NCBI GenBank assembly: GCA_949130485.1
Contig: OX422205.1
Coordinates: 4,756,415-4,820,414 of the forward strand
Direction: 5' to 3'
Length of the DNA: 64,000 nt
DNA from: Agelas oroides
Lineage: Eukaryota > Porifera > Demospongiae > Agelasida > Agelasidae
Shown: piece after piece, positions 1 to 12,300 of the stretch
Position numbering within the stretch: the first letter of the stretch is position 1
Layout: each line of letters opens with the position of its first letter
Program-made: the position numbers and the translations under genes
Notes under the pieces: generated by a model
Seen by the model: the letters and a program-made list of their open reading frames with translations, nothing else
Database searches by the model: none
What the model was told of the DNA's origin: nothing

Positions 1-3000
1 GGTAGAATGTAGAAGAGTAATGATAGAGTGTAGTAGAGCTAAGTAGAACCAAGTTCAGCCATGGTAGAGTGAAGTAGGGTCAAGTAGAGTCCAGAAGAGC
101 AAAGGTGGAATGAAGTAGAGTCATGTAAACTCAAGTAGAGCCTTGGTAGAATGTAGTAGAGCCACGTAGAGCCATTGTAGAGTGTAGTAAAGTAGAGTCA
201 AGTAGAGCCATGGTAGAGTGTAGTAGAGTGAAGTAGAGTCAAGTACTGTCATGGTAGAATGTTGTAGAGTCATGAAGAGTCAAGTAGACCCGTGGTAGAA
301 TATAGTAGAGCCATGGTAGAGTGTAGTAGAGCCACGTAGAGCAAAGTAGAGCCATAGTTGAGTGAAGTAGAACCAAGTAGAGCCATTGTAGAGTGTAGTA
401 GAGTCATGTGGAGCCGAGTAGAGGCCTAGTAGAGTGTAGTAGAGGAAAGTAGAGTCAAGTAGAGCAATGGTAGAATTTAGTAGAGACATGTAGAGTCAAG
501 TAGAGCCATGGCAGAGTGTAGTACAGTGAAGTAGAGTCAAGTACGGCCATGGTAGAATGTAGTAGAGTCATGTAGAGTCAAGTAGAGCCTTGGTAGAATG
601 TAGTAGAGCCAGCAGACTGTAGTAGTGCCAGGTACAGCCAAGTAGATCCATGGTAGAGTGTAGTAGAGTCACGTCGAAGCTAGTAGAGCCACGGTAGAAT
701 GTAGATGAGTAATGATAGAGTGTAGTGGAGTCAAGTAGAGTCAAGAAGAGCAATGGTGGAATGAAGTACAATCATGTAGATCAAGTAGAGCCTTGGTAGA
801 ATGTAGTAGAGCCATGGTAGAGTGTAGTAGAGCCACGTAGAGCAAAGTAGAGCCATAGTAGAGTAAAGTAGAACCAAGTAGAGCCATTGTAGAGTGTAGT
901 AGAGTCATGTGGAGCCGAGTAGAGGTGTGGTAGAGTGTAGTAGAGGAAAGTAGAGTCAAGCAGAGCCATGGTAGTATGTAGTAGAGTCATGTAGAGTCAA
1001 GTAGAGATATGGTAGAGTGTAGTAGAGTCATGTAGAGTCAAGGAGAGACATGGTAGAGTGTAGAAGGGTGAAGTAGAGTCAAGTAGAGCCTTGGTTGAAT
1101 GTAGTAGAGCCATGCTAGCGTGTAGTAGAGCCACGTAGAGCAAAGTAGAGCCATAGTAGAGTGAAGTAGAACAAAGTAGAGCCATGGTAGAGTGTGGTAG
1201 AGTCAAGTAGAGTCAAGAAGAGCAATGGTGGAATGAAGTAGAGTCAAGTAGAGTCAAGAAGAGCAATGGTGGAATGAAGTAGAATCATGTAGATCAAGAA
1301 GAGCCTTGGTAGAATGTAGTAGAGCCATGGTAGAGTGTAGTAGAGCCGCGTAGAGCAAAGTAGAGCCTTAGTAGAGTGAAGTAGAACCAAGTAGAGCAAT
1401 TGTAGAGTGTAGTAGAGTCATGTGGAGCCGAGTAGAGGCGTAGTTGAGTGTAGTAGAGGAAAGTAGAGTCAAGTAGAGCCACGGTAGAATGTAGTAGAGT
1501 CATGTAGAGTCAAGTAGAGACATGGTAGAATGTAGTAGAGTTATATAGAAGCAAGTAGAGCCATGGTAGAGTGTAGTAGAGTGAAGTAGAGTCAAGCACG
1601 GCCATGGTAGAATGTAGTAGAGTCATGTAGAGTCAAGTAGAGACTTGGTAGAATGTAGTAGAGCCATGGCAGACTGTAGTAGTGCCAGGTACAGCCAAGT
1701 AGATCCATGGTAGAGTGTAGTAGAGTCATGTGGAAGCTAGTAGAGCCACGGTAGAATGTAGAAGATTAATGATAGAGTGTAGTAGAGCTAAGTAGAACCA
1801 AGTTGAGCCATGGTAGAGGGTAGTAGAGTCAAGTAGAGTCAAGAAGAGCAATGGTGGAATGAAGTAGAGTCATGTAAAGTCAAGTAGAGCCTTGGTAGAA
1901 TGTAGTAGAGCCATGGTAGAGTGCAGTAGAGACACGTAGAGCCATTGTAGGGTGTAGTAGAGTCATGTGGAGCCGAGTAGAGGCGTGGTAGAGTGTAGTA
2001 GAGGAAAGTAGAGTCAAATAGAGCCATGGTAGAGTGTAGTAGAGTGGAGTAGAGTCAAGTAGAGCCATGGTATAGTATAGTAGAGTGAAGTAGAGTCAAG
2101 TACGGCCATAATAGAATGTAGTAGAGTCATGTAGAGTCAAGTAGAGCCTTGGTAGAATGTAGTAGAGCCAGCAGACTGTAGTAGTGCCAGGTACAGCCAA
2201 GTAGATCCATGGTATAGTGTAGTAGAGTCATGTCGAAGCTAGTAGAGCCACGGTAGAATGTAGAAGAGTAATGATATAGTGTAGGAGAGCTAAGTAGAAC
2301 CAAGTAGAGCTATGGTAGAGTGTAGTGGAGTCAAGTAGAGTCAAGAAGAGCAATGGTGGAATGAAGTAGAATCATATAGATCAAGTAAAGCCTTGGTAGA
2401 ATGTAGTAGAGCCATGGTAGAGTGTAGTAGAGCCACGTAGAGCAAAGTAGAGCCATAGTAGAGTGAAGAAGAACCAAGTAGAGCCATTGTAGAGTGTAGT
2501 AGAGTCATGTGGAGCCGAGTAGAGGCGTGGTAGAGTGTAGTAAAGGAAAGTAGAGTAAAGTAGAGCCATGGAAGTACGCAGTAGAGTCATGTAGAGTCAA
2601 GTAGATCCATGGTAGAGTGTAGTAGAGTCATGTAGAGTCAAGTAGAGACATGGTAGAGTGTAGAAGGGTGAAGTAGAGTCAAGTAGATCCATGGTAGAAT
2701 GGAGTAGAGCCATGGTAGAGTGTAGTAGAGCCACGTAGAGCAAAGTAGAACCAAGTAGAGCCATGGTAGAGTGTAGTAGAGTCAAGTAGAGTCAAGAAGA
2801 GCAATGGTGGAATGAAGTAGAGTTATGTACAGTCAAGTACAGCCTTGGTAGAATGTAGTAGAGCCGTGGTAGATTGTAGTAGAGGCACGTACAGCAAAGC
2901 AGAGCCTTAGTAGAGTGAAGTAGAACCAAGTAGAGCAACTTTAGAGTGTAGTAGAGTCATTTGGGGCAGAGTAGAGGCGTGGTAGATTGTAGTAGAGGAA

Positions 3001-6000
3001 CGTAGAGTCAAGTAGAGCCATTGTAGAATGTAGTAGAGTCATGTAGAGTCAAGTAGAGCCATGGTAGAGTGTAGAAGAGTCATATAGAGTCAAGTAGAGC
3101 AATGGTAGAGTGTAGTAGAGTCAAGTAGAGTCAAGTATGGCCATGGTAGAATGTAGTAGAGTCATGTAGAGTCAAGTAGAGACTTGGTAGAATGTAGTAG
3201 AGCCATGGCAGACTGTAGTAGTGCCAGGTACAGCCAAGTAGATCGATGGTAGAGTGTAGTAGAGTCATGTCGAAGCTAGTATAGCCACGGTAGAATGTAG
3301 AAGAGTAATGATAGAGTGTAGTAGAGCAAAGTAGAACCAAGTTCAGCCATGGTAGAGTGAAGTAGGGTCAAGTAGAGTCCAGAAGAGCAAAGGTGGAATG
3401 AAGTAGAGTCATGTAAACTCAAGTAGAGCCTTGGTAGAATGTAGTAGAGCCATGGTAGAGTGCAGTAGAGCCACGTAGAGCCATTGTAGAGTGTAGTAGA
3501 GTAAAGTAGAGTCAAGTAGAGCCATGGTAGAGTGTAGTAGAGTGAAGTAGAGTCAAGTACGGTCATGGTAGAATGTTGTAGAGTCATGATGAGTCAAGTA
3601 GACCCGTGGTAGAATATAGTAGAGCCATGGTAGAGTGTAGTAGAGCCACGTAGAGCAAAGTAGAGCCATAGTAGAGTGAAGTAGAACCAAGTAGAGCCAT
3701 TGTAGAGTGTTGTAGAGTCATGTGGAGCCGAGTAGAGGCCTAGTAGAGTGTAGTAGAGGAAAGTAGAGTCAAGTAGAGCAATGGTAGAATTTAGTAGAGC
3801 CATGTAGAGTCAAGTAGAGCCATGGTAGAGCGTAGTAGAGTGAAGTAGAGTCAAGTACGGCCATGGTAGAATGTAGTAGAGACATGTAGAGTCAAGTAGA
3901 GCCATGGCAGAGTGTAGTATAGTGAAGTAGAGTCAAGTACGGCCATGGAAGAATGTAGTAGAGTCATGTAGAGTCAAATAGAGCCTTGGTAGAATGTAGT
4001 GGAGCCAGCATACTGTAGTAGTGTCAGGTACAGCCAAGTAGATCCATGGTAGAGTGTAGTAGAGTCTGTCGAAGCTAGGAGAGCCACGGTAGAATGTAGA
4101 AGAGTAATGATAGAGTGTAGTGGAGCTACGTAGAACCAAGTAGAGCCATGGTAGAGTGTAGTGGAGTCAAGTAGAGTCAAGAAGAGCAATGGTGGAATGA
4201 AGTAGAATCATGTAGAGTCAAGTAGAGTCTTGGTAGAATGTAGTAGAATCATGTAGAGTCAAGTAGAGTCAAGTAGAGCCTTGGTAGAGTGTAGTAGAGG
4301 AAAGTAGAGTCAAGTAGAGCCATGGTAGAACGTAGTAGAGGCATGTAGAGTCAAGTAGAGCCTTGGTAGAATATAGTAGAGCGATGGTAGAGTGTAGTAG
4401 AGCCACGTAGAGCAAAGTAGAGCAATAGTAGTGTGAAGTAGAACCAAGTAGAGCCATCGTAGAGTGCAGTAGAGTCATGTGGAGCCGAGTGGAGGCGTGA
4501 TAGAGTGTAGTAGAGGAAAGTAGAGTCAAGTATAGGATTGGTACAATGTAGTAGAGTCATGTACAATCAAGTAGAGCCATGGTAGAGTGTAGTAGAGTGA
4601 AGTAGAGTCAAGTACGGCCATGGTAGAATGTAGTAGAGTCATGTAGAGTCAAGTAGAGCCTGGGTAGAATGTAGTAGAGCCAGCAGACTGTAGTAGTGCC
4701 AGGTACAGCCAAGTAGATCCATGGTAGAGTGTAGTAGAGTCACGTCGAAGCTAGTAGAGCCACGGTAGAATGTAGATGAGTGATGATAGAGTGTAGTGGA
4801 GCTAAGTAGAACCAAGTAGAGCTATGATAGAGGGTAGTGGAGTCAAGTAGAGTCAAGAAGAGCAATGGTGGAATGAAGTACAATCATGTAGATCAAGTAG
4901 AGCCTTGGTAAAATGTAGTAGAGCCATGGTAGAGTGTAGTAGAGCCACGTAGAGCAAAGTAGAGCCAGAGTAGAGAGAAGTAGAACCAAGTACAGCCATT
5001 GTAGAGTGTAGTAGAGTCATGTTGAGCCGAGTAGAGGCGTGGTGGAGTGTAGTAGAGGAAAGTAGAGTCAAGTACAGGCATGGTAGTATGTAGTAGAGTC
5101 ATGTAGAGTCAAGTAGACCCATGGTAGAGTGTAGGAGAGTCATGTAGAGTGAAGTAGAGACATGGTAGAGTGTAGAAGAGTGAAGTAGAGTCAAGTAGAG
5201 CCTTGGTAGAATGTAGTAGAGGCATGCTAGTGTGTAGTAGAGCCACGTAGAGCAAAGTAGAGCCATAGTAGAGTGAAGTAGAACCAAGTAGAACCATGGT
5301 AGAGTGTAGTAGAGTCACGTAGAGTCAAGAAGAACAATGGTGGAATGAAGTAGAGTCATGTAGAGTCAAGTAGAGCCTTGGTAGAATATAGTAGAGCCAT
5401 GGTAGGGTGTAGTAGAGCCACGTAGAGCAAAGTAGAGCCATAGTAGAGTGAAGTAGAACAAAGGAGAGCCATCGTAGAGTGTAGTAGAGTCATGTGGAGC
5501 CGAGTGGAGGCGTGGTAGAGTGTAGTAGAGGAAAGTAGAGTCAAGTAGAGCCATGGTAGAATGTAGTAGAATCATGTAGAGTCAAGTAGAGCCAAGGTAG
5601 AGTTTAGTAGAATGAAGTAGAGTCAAGTACGGCCATGGTAGAATGTAGTAGAGTCATGTAGAGCCAAGTAGAGCCTTGGTAGCATGTAGTAGAGCCATGG
5701 TAGAGTGTAGTAGAGCCACGAAGAGCAAAGTAGAGGCATAGTAGGGTGAAGGAGAGCCAAGTAGAGTCATTATAGAGCGTAGTAGAGTTATGTGGAGCCG
5801 AGTTGAGGCGTGGTAGAATGCAGTAGAGGAAAGTAGAGTCAAGTAAAGCAACGGTAGAATGTAGTAGACCCATGTAGAGTCAAGTAGAGCCATGGTAGAG
5901 TGTAGTAGAGTGAAGTAGAGTCAAGTACGGCCATGATAGAATGTAGTAGAGTCATGTAGAGTCAAGTAGAGCCTTGGTAGAATGTAGTAGAGCCATGGTA

Positions 6001-9000
6001 GACTGTAGTAGTGCCAGGTTACGTACAGCCAAGTAGATCCATGGTAGAGTGTAGTAGAGTCATGTCGAAGCTAGTAGAGCCACGGTAGAATGTAGAAAAG
6101 TAATGATAGAGTGTAGTGGAGCAAAGTAGAACCAAGTAGAACCATGGTAGAGTGCAGTGGAGTCAAGTAGAGTCAAGAAGAGCAATTGTGGAATGAAGTA
6201 GAATAATGTAGATCAAGTAGATTCTTGGTAGAATGTAGTAGAGCCATGGTAGAGTGCAGTAGAGCCACATAGAGCCATTGTAGGGTGTAGTAGAGTCATG
6301 TGGAGCAAAGTAGAGGCGTGGTAGAGTGCAGTAGAGGAAAGTAGAGTCTAGTAGAGCTATGGTAGAATGTAGAACAGTGAGGTAGAGTCAACTAGAGCCA
6401 TGGTACAGTGTAGTAGAGTCATGTAGAGTCAAGTAGAGTCATGGTAGAGTGTAGTAGAGTGAATTAGAGTCAAGTTCGACCATGGTAGAATGGAGTAGAG
6501 TCAGGTAGAGTCAAGTAGAGCCATGGTAGAGTGTAGTAGAGTCATGCAGAATCAAGTAGAGCCATGGTAGAGTGTAGTAGAGTGAAGTAGAGTCAGGTAC
6601 GGTCATGGTAGAATGTAGTAGAGCCATGGCAGACTGTTGTAGTGCCAGGTACAGCCAAGTAGATCCATGGTAGAGTGTAGTAGAGTCATGTCAAAGCTAG
6701 TAGAGCCACGGTAGAATGTAGAAGCGTAATGATAGACTGTAGTAGAGTCATGTAGATTCAAGTAGAGCCATGTTAGAGTGTAGTAGAGTGAAGTAGAGTC
6801 AAGTATGGCGAGGGTAGAATGTAGTAGAGTCATGTAGAGTCAAGTAGAGCCTTGGTAGAATGTAGTTGAGCCATGGCAGACTGTAGTAGTGCCAGGTACA
6901 GCCAAGTAGATCCATGGAAGAGTGTAGTAGAGTCATGTCGAAGCTACTATAGAGCCACGGTAGAATGTAGAAGAGTAATGATAGAGTGTAGTGGAGCTAA
7001 GTAGAACCAAGTAGAGCCATGGTAGAGTGTAGTGGAATCAAGTAGAGTGAAGAAGAGCAATGGTGGAATGAAGCAGAATCATGTAGATCAAGTAGAGACT
7101 TGGTAGAATGTAATAGAGCCATGGTAGAGTGCAGTAGAGCCACAGAGAGCAAAGTAGAGCCATAGTAGAGTGAAGTAGAACTAAGTAGAGCCATTGTAGG
7201 GTGTAGTAGAGTCATGTGGAGCTGACTAGAGGCGTGGTAGAGTGTAGTAGAGTCATGTAGAGTCAAGGAGAGCCTTGGTAGAATGTAGTAGAGCAATGCT
7301 AGTGTGTAGTAGAGCCACGTAGAGGAAAGGAGAGCCATAGTAGAGTGAAGTAGAACCAAATAGAGCCATGGTAGAGTGTAGTAGAGTCAAGTAGAGTCAA
7401 GAAGAGCAATGGTGGAATGAAGTAGAGTCATGTAGAGTCAAGTACAGCCTTGGTAGAATATAGTAGAGTCATGGTAGGGTGTACTAGAGCCACGTAGAGC
7501 AAAGTAGAGCCATAGTAGAGTGAAGTAGAACCAAGTAGAGCCATTGTAGAGTGTAGTAGAGTCATGTGGAGCAGAGTGGAGGCGTGGTAGAGGAAAGTAT
7601 AGAGTCAAGTAGAGCCATGGTAGAATGTAGTAGAGTCATGTAGAGTGAAGTAGAGCCATGGTAGAGTGTAGTAGAGTGAAGTAGAGTCAAGTATGGCCAT
7701 GGTAGAAGGTAGTAGAGTCATGTAGAGTCAAGTAGAGCCATGGTAGAATGTAGTAGAGTCATGTAGAGTGAAGTAGAGCCATGGTAGAGTGTAGTAGAGT
7801 GAAGTAGAGTCAAGTATGGCCATGGTAGAAGGTAGTAGAGTCATGTAGAGTCAAGTAGAGCCTTGGTAGAATGTAGTAGAGCCATGGCAGACTGTAGTAG
7901 TGCCAGGTATAGCCAAGTAGATCCATGGTAGAGTGTAGTAGAGTCATATTGAAGCTAGTAGAGCCACGGTAGAATGTAGAAAAGTAATGATAGAGTGTAG
8001 TGGAGCTAAGTAGAACCAAGTAGAGCCATGGTAGAGTGTAGTGGAGTCAAGTAGAGTTAAGAAGAGCAATTATGGAATGAAGTAGAATCATGTAGATCAA
8101 GTAGAGCCTTGGTAGAATGTAGTAGAGCCATGGTAGAGTGCAGTAGAGCCACATAGAGGCATTGTAGGGTGTAATAGAGTCATGTGGAGCCGAGTAGAGG
8201 CGGGGTAGAGTGTAGGAGAGGAAAGTAGAGTCAAGTAGAGCTATGGTAGAATGTAGTAGAGTCAGGTAGAGTCAAGTAGAGCCATGGTAGAGTGTAGTAG
8301 AGTCATGTAGAGTCAAGTAGAGCCATGGTAGAGTGTAGTAGAGGGAAGTAGACTCAAGTTCGGCCATGGTGGAATGTAGTAGAGTCATGTAGAGTCAAGT
8401 AGAGCCATGGTAGAGTGTAGTAGAGTGAAGGAGAGTCAAGTACGGCCATGCATATGGTAGAATGTAGTAGAGTCAAGTAGAGTCAAGTAGAGACTTGGTA
8501 GAATGTAGTAGAGCCATGGCAGACTGTAGTAGTGCCAGGTATAGCCAAGTAGATCCATGGTACAGTGTAGGAGAGTCATGTCGAAGCTAGTAGAGACACG
8601 GTAGAATGTAGTAAAGTAAGGATAGAGTGTAATGGAGCCAAGTAGAACGAAGTAGAGCCATGGTAGAGTGTAGTGGAGTCAAGTAGAGTTAAGAAGAGCA
8701 ATTGTGGAATGAAGTAGAATCATGTAGATCAAGTAGAGCGTTGGTAGAATGTAGTAGAGCCATGGTCGAGTGCAGGAGAGCCACATAGAGCCATTGTAGG
8801 GTGTAGTAGAGTCATGTGGAGCCGAGTAGAGGCGTCGTAGAGTGTAGTAGAGGAAAGTAGAGTCAAGTAGAGCTATGGTAGAATGTAGTAGAGTCAGGTA
8901 GAGTCAAGTAGTGCCATGGAAGAGTGTAGTAGACTCATGTAGAGTCAAGTAGAGCCATGGTAGAGTGTAATAGAGTCATGTGGGGCAGAGTAGAGGCGTG

Positions 9001-9307
9001 GTAGATTGTAGTAGAGGAAAGTAGAGTCAAGTAGAGCCATGGTAGAATATAGTAGAGTCATGTAGAGTCACGTAGAGCCATGGTAGAGTGTAGTAGAGTC
9101 ATATAGAGTCAAGTAGAGCAATGGTAGAGTGTAGTAGAGTCAAGTAGAGTCAAGTATGGCCATGGTAGAATGTAGTAGAGTCATGTAGAGTCAAGTAGAG
9201 ACTTGGTAGAATGTAGTAGAGCCATGGCAGACTGTAGTAGTGCCAGGTACAGCCAAGTAGATCGATGGTAGAGTGTAGGAGAGTCATGTCGAAGCTAGTA
9301 GAGCCAC
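1..9307. repeat. Higher-order satellite repeat, copy 1 (start defined by window edge)
   Basis: Position 1 corresponds to 9308 and 18575. The order of variant units matches copy 2 almost base for base. Relative to copy 2 it lacks 21 bases near 165, lacks 21 bases near 2745 and carries 82 extra bases at about 8980-9070. The offset to copy 2 is therefore 9307, 9328, 9349 and then 9267 along the copy. Substitutions are scattered and rare. Confidence 0.9.
7619..7864. repeat. Local 123-bp tandem duplication inside the satellite
   Basis: A segment starting GGTAGAATG at 7619 is repeated at 7742, exactly 123 bases later (three 41-bp units). It is also present in copy 2 at about 16967 and 17090. Confidence 0.8.
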
Positions 9308-12300
9308 GGTAGAATGTAGAAGAGTAATGATAGAGTGTAGTAGAGCTAAGGAGAATCAAGTTCAGCCATGGTAGAGTGAAGTAGGGTCAAGTAGAGTCCA
9401 GAAGAGCAAAGGTGGAATGAAGTAGAGTCATGTAAACTCAAGTAGAGCCTTGGTAGAATGTAGTAGAGCCATGGTAGAGTGCAGTAGAGCCACGTAGAGC
9501 CATTGTAGAGTGTAGTAAAGTAGAGTCAAGTAGAGCCATGGTAGAGTGTAGTAGAGTGAAGTAGAGTCAAGTACTGTCATGGTAGAATGTTGTAGAGTCA
9601 TGAAGAGTCAAGTAGACCCGTGGTAGAATATAGTAGAGCCATGGTAGAGTGTAGTAGAGCCACGTAGAGCAAAGTAGAGCTATAGTAGAGTGAAGTAGAA
9701 CCAAGTAGAGCCATTGTAGAGTGTAGTAGAGTCATGTGGAGCCGAGTAGAGGCCTAGTAGAGTGTAGTAGAGGAAAGTAGAGTCAAGTAGAGCAATGGTA
9801 GAATTTAGTAGAGACATGTAGAGTCAAGTAGAGCCATGGCAGAGTGTAGTACAGTGAAGTAGAGTCAAGTACTGCCATGGTAGAATGTAGTAGAGTCATG
9901 TAGAGTCAAGTAGAGCCTTGGTAGAATGTAGTAGAGCCAGCAGACTGTAGTAGTGCCAGGTACAGCCAAGTAGATCCATGGTAGAGTGTAGTAGAGTCAT
10001 GTCGAAGCTAGTAGAGCCACGGTAGAATGTAGATGAGTAATGATAGAGTGTAGTGGAGTCAAGTAGAGTCAAGAAGAGCAATGGTGGAATGAAGTACAAT
10101 CATGTAGATCAAGTAGAGCCTTGGTAGAATGTAGTAGAGCCATGGTAGAGTGTAGTAGAGCCACGTAGAGCAAAGTAGAGCCATAGTAGAGTAAAGTAGA
10201 ACCAAGTAGAGCCATTGTAGAGTGTAGTAGAGTCATGTGGAGCCGAGTAGAGGTGTGGTAGAGTGTAGTAGAGGAAAGTAGAGTCAAGCAGAGCCATGGT
10301 AGTATGTAGTAGAGTCATGTAGAGTCAAGTAGAGATATGGTAGAGTGTAGTAGAGTCATGTAGAGTCAAGGAGAGACATGGTAGAGTGTAGAAGGGTGAA
10401 GTAGAGTCAAGTAGAGCCTTGGTTGAATGTAGTAGAGCCATGCTAGCGTGTAGTAGAGCCACGTAGAGCAAAGTAGAGCCATAGTAGAGTGAAGTAGAAC
10501 AAAGTAGAGCCATGGTAGAGTGTGGTAGAGTCAAGTAGAGTCAAGAAGAGCAATGGTGGAATGAAGTAGAGTCAAGTAGAGTCAAGAAGAGCAATGGTGG
10601 AATGAAGTAGAATCATGTAGATCAAGAAGAGCCTTGGTAGAATGTAGTAGAGCCATGGTAGAGTGTAGTAGAGCCGCGTAGAGCAAAGTAGAGCCTTAGT
10701 AGAGTGTAGTAGAACCAAGTAGAGCAATTGTAGAGTGTAGTAGAGTCATGTGGAGCCGAGTAGAGGCGTAGTTGAGTGTAGTAGAGGAAAGTAGAGTCAA
10801 GTAGAGCCACGGTAGAATGTAGTAGAGTCATGTAGAGTCAAGTAGAGACATGGTAGAATGTAGTAGAGTCATGTAGAGTCAAGTAGAGCCATGGTAGAGT
10901 GGAGTAGAGTGAAGTAGAGTCAAGCACGGCCATGGTAGAATGTAGTAGAGTCATGTAGAGTCAAGTAGAGACTTGGTAGAATGTAGTAGAGCCATGGCAG
11001 ACTGTAGTAGTGCCAGGTACAGCCAAGTAGATCCATGGTAGAGTGTAGTAGAGTCATGTGGAAGCTAGTAGAGCCACGGTAGAATGTAGAAGATTAATGA
11101 TAGAGTGTAGTAGAGCTAAGTAGAACCAAGTTGAGCCATGGTAGAGGGTAGTAGAGTCAAGTAGAGTCAAGAAGAGCAATGGTGGAATGAAGTAGAGTCA
11201 TGTAAAGTCAAGTAGAGCCTTGGTAGAATGTAGTAGAGCCATGGTAGAGTGCAGTAGAGACACGTAGAGCCATTGTAGGGTGTAGTAGAGTCATGTGGAG
11301 CCGAGTAGAGGCGTGGTAGAGTGTAGTAGAGGAAAGTAGAGTCAAATAGAGCCATGGTAGAGTGTAGTAGAGTGGAGTAGAGTCAAGTAGAGCCATGGTA
11401 TAGTATAGTAGAGTGAAGTAGAGTCAAGTACGGCCATAATAGAATGTAGTAGAGTCATGTAGAGTCAAGTAGAGCCTTGGTAGAATGTAGTAGAGCCAGC
11501 AGACTGTAGTAGTGCCAGGTACAGCCAAGTAGATCCATGGTATAGTGTAGTAGAGTCATGTCGAAGCTAGTAGAGCCACGGTAGAATGTAGAAGAGTAAT
11601 GATAGAGTGTAGGAGAGCTAAGTAGAACCAAGTAGAGCTATGGTAGAGTGTAGTGGAGTCAAGTAGAGTCAAGAAGAGCAATGGTGGAATGAAGTAGAAT
11701 CATATAGATCAAGTAAAGCCTTGGTAGAATGTAGTAGAGCCATGGTAGAGTGTAGTAGAGCCACGTAGAGCAAAGTAGAGCCATAGTAGAGTGAAGAAGA
11801 ACCAAGTAGAGCCATTGTAGAGTGTAGTAGAGTCATGTGGAGCCGAGTAGAGGCGTGGTAGAGTGTAGTAAAGGAAAGTAGAGTAAAGTAGAGCCATGGA
11901 AGTACGCAGTAGAGTCATGTAGAGTCAAGTAGATCCATGGTAGAGTGTAGTAGAGTCATGTAGAGTCAAGTAGAGACATGGTAGAGTGTAGAAGGGTGAA
12001 GCAGAGTCAAGTAGATCCATGGTAGAATGGAGTAGAGCCATGGTAGAGTGTAGTAGAGCCACGTAGAGCAAAGTAGAGTCATAGTAGAGCGAAGTAGAAC
12101 CAAGTAGAGCCATGGTAGAGTGTAGTAGAGTCAAGTAGAGTCAAGAAGAGCAATGGTGGAATGAAGTAGAGTTATGTACAGTCAAGTACAGCCTTGGTAG
12201 AATGTAGTAGAGCCGTGGTAGATTGTAGTAGAGGCACGTACAGCAAAGCAGAGCCTTAGTAGAGTGAAGTAGAACCAAGTAGAGCAACTTTAGAGTGTAG

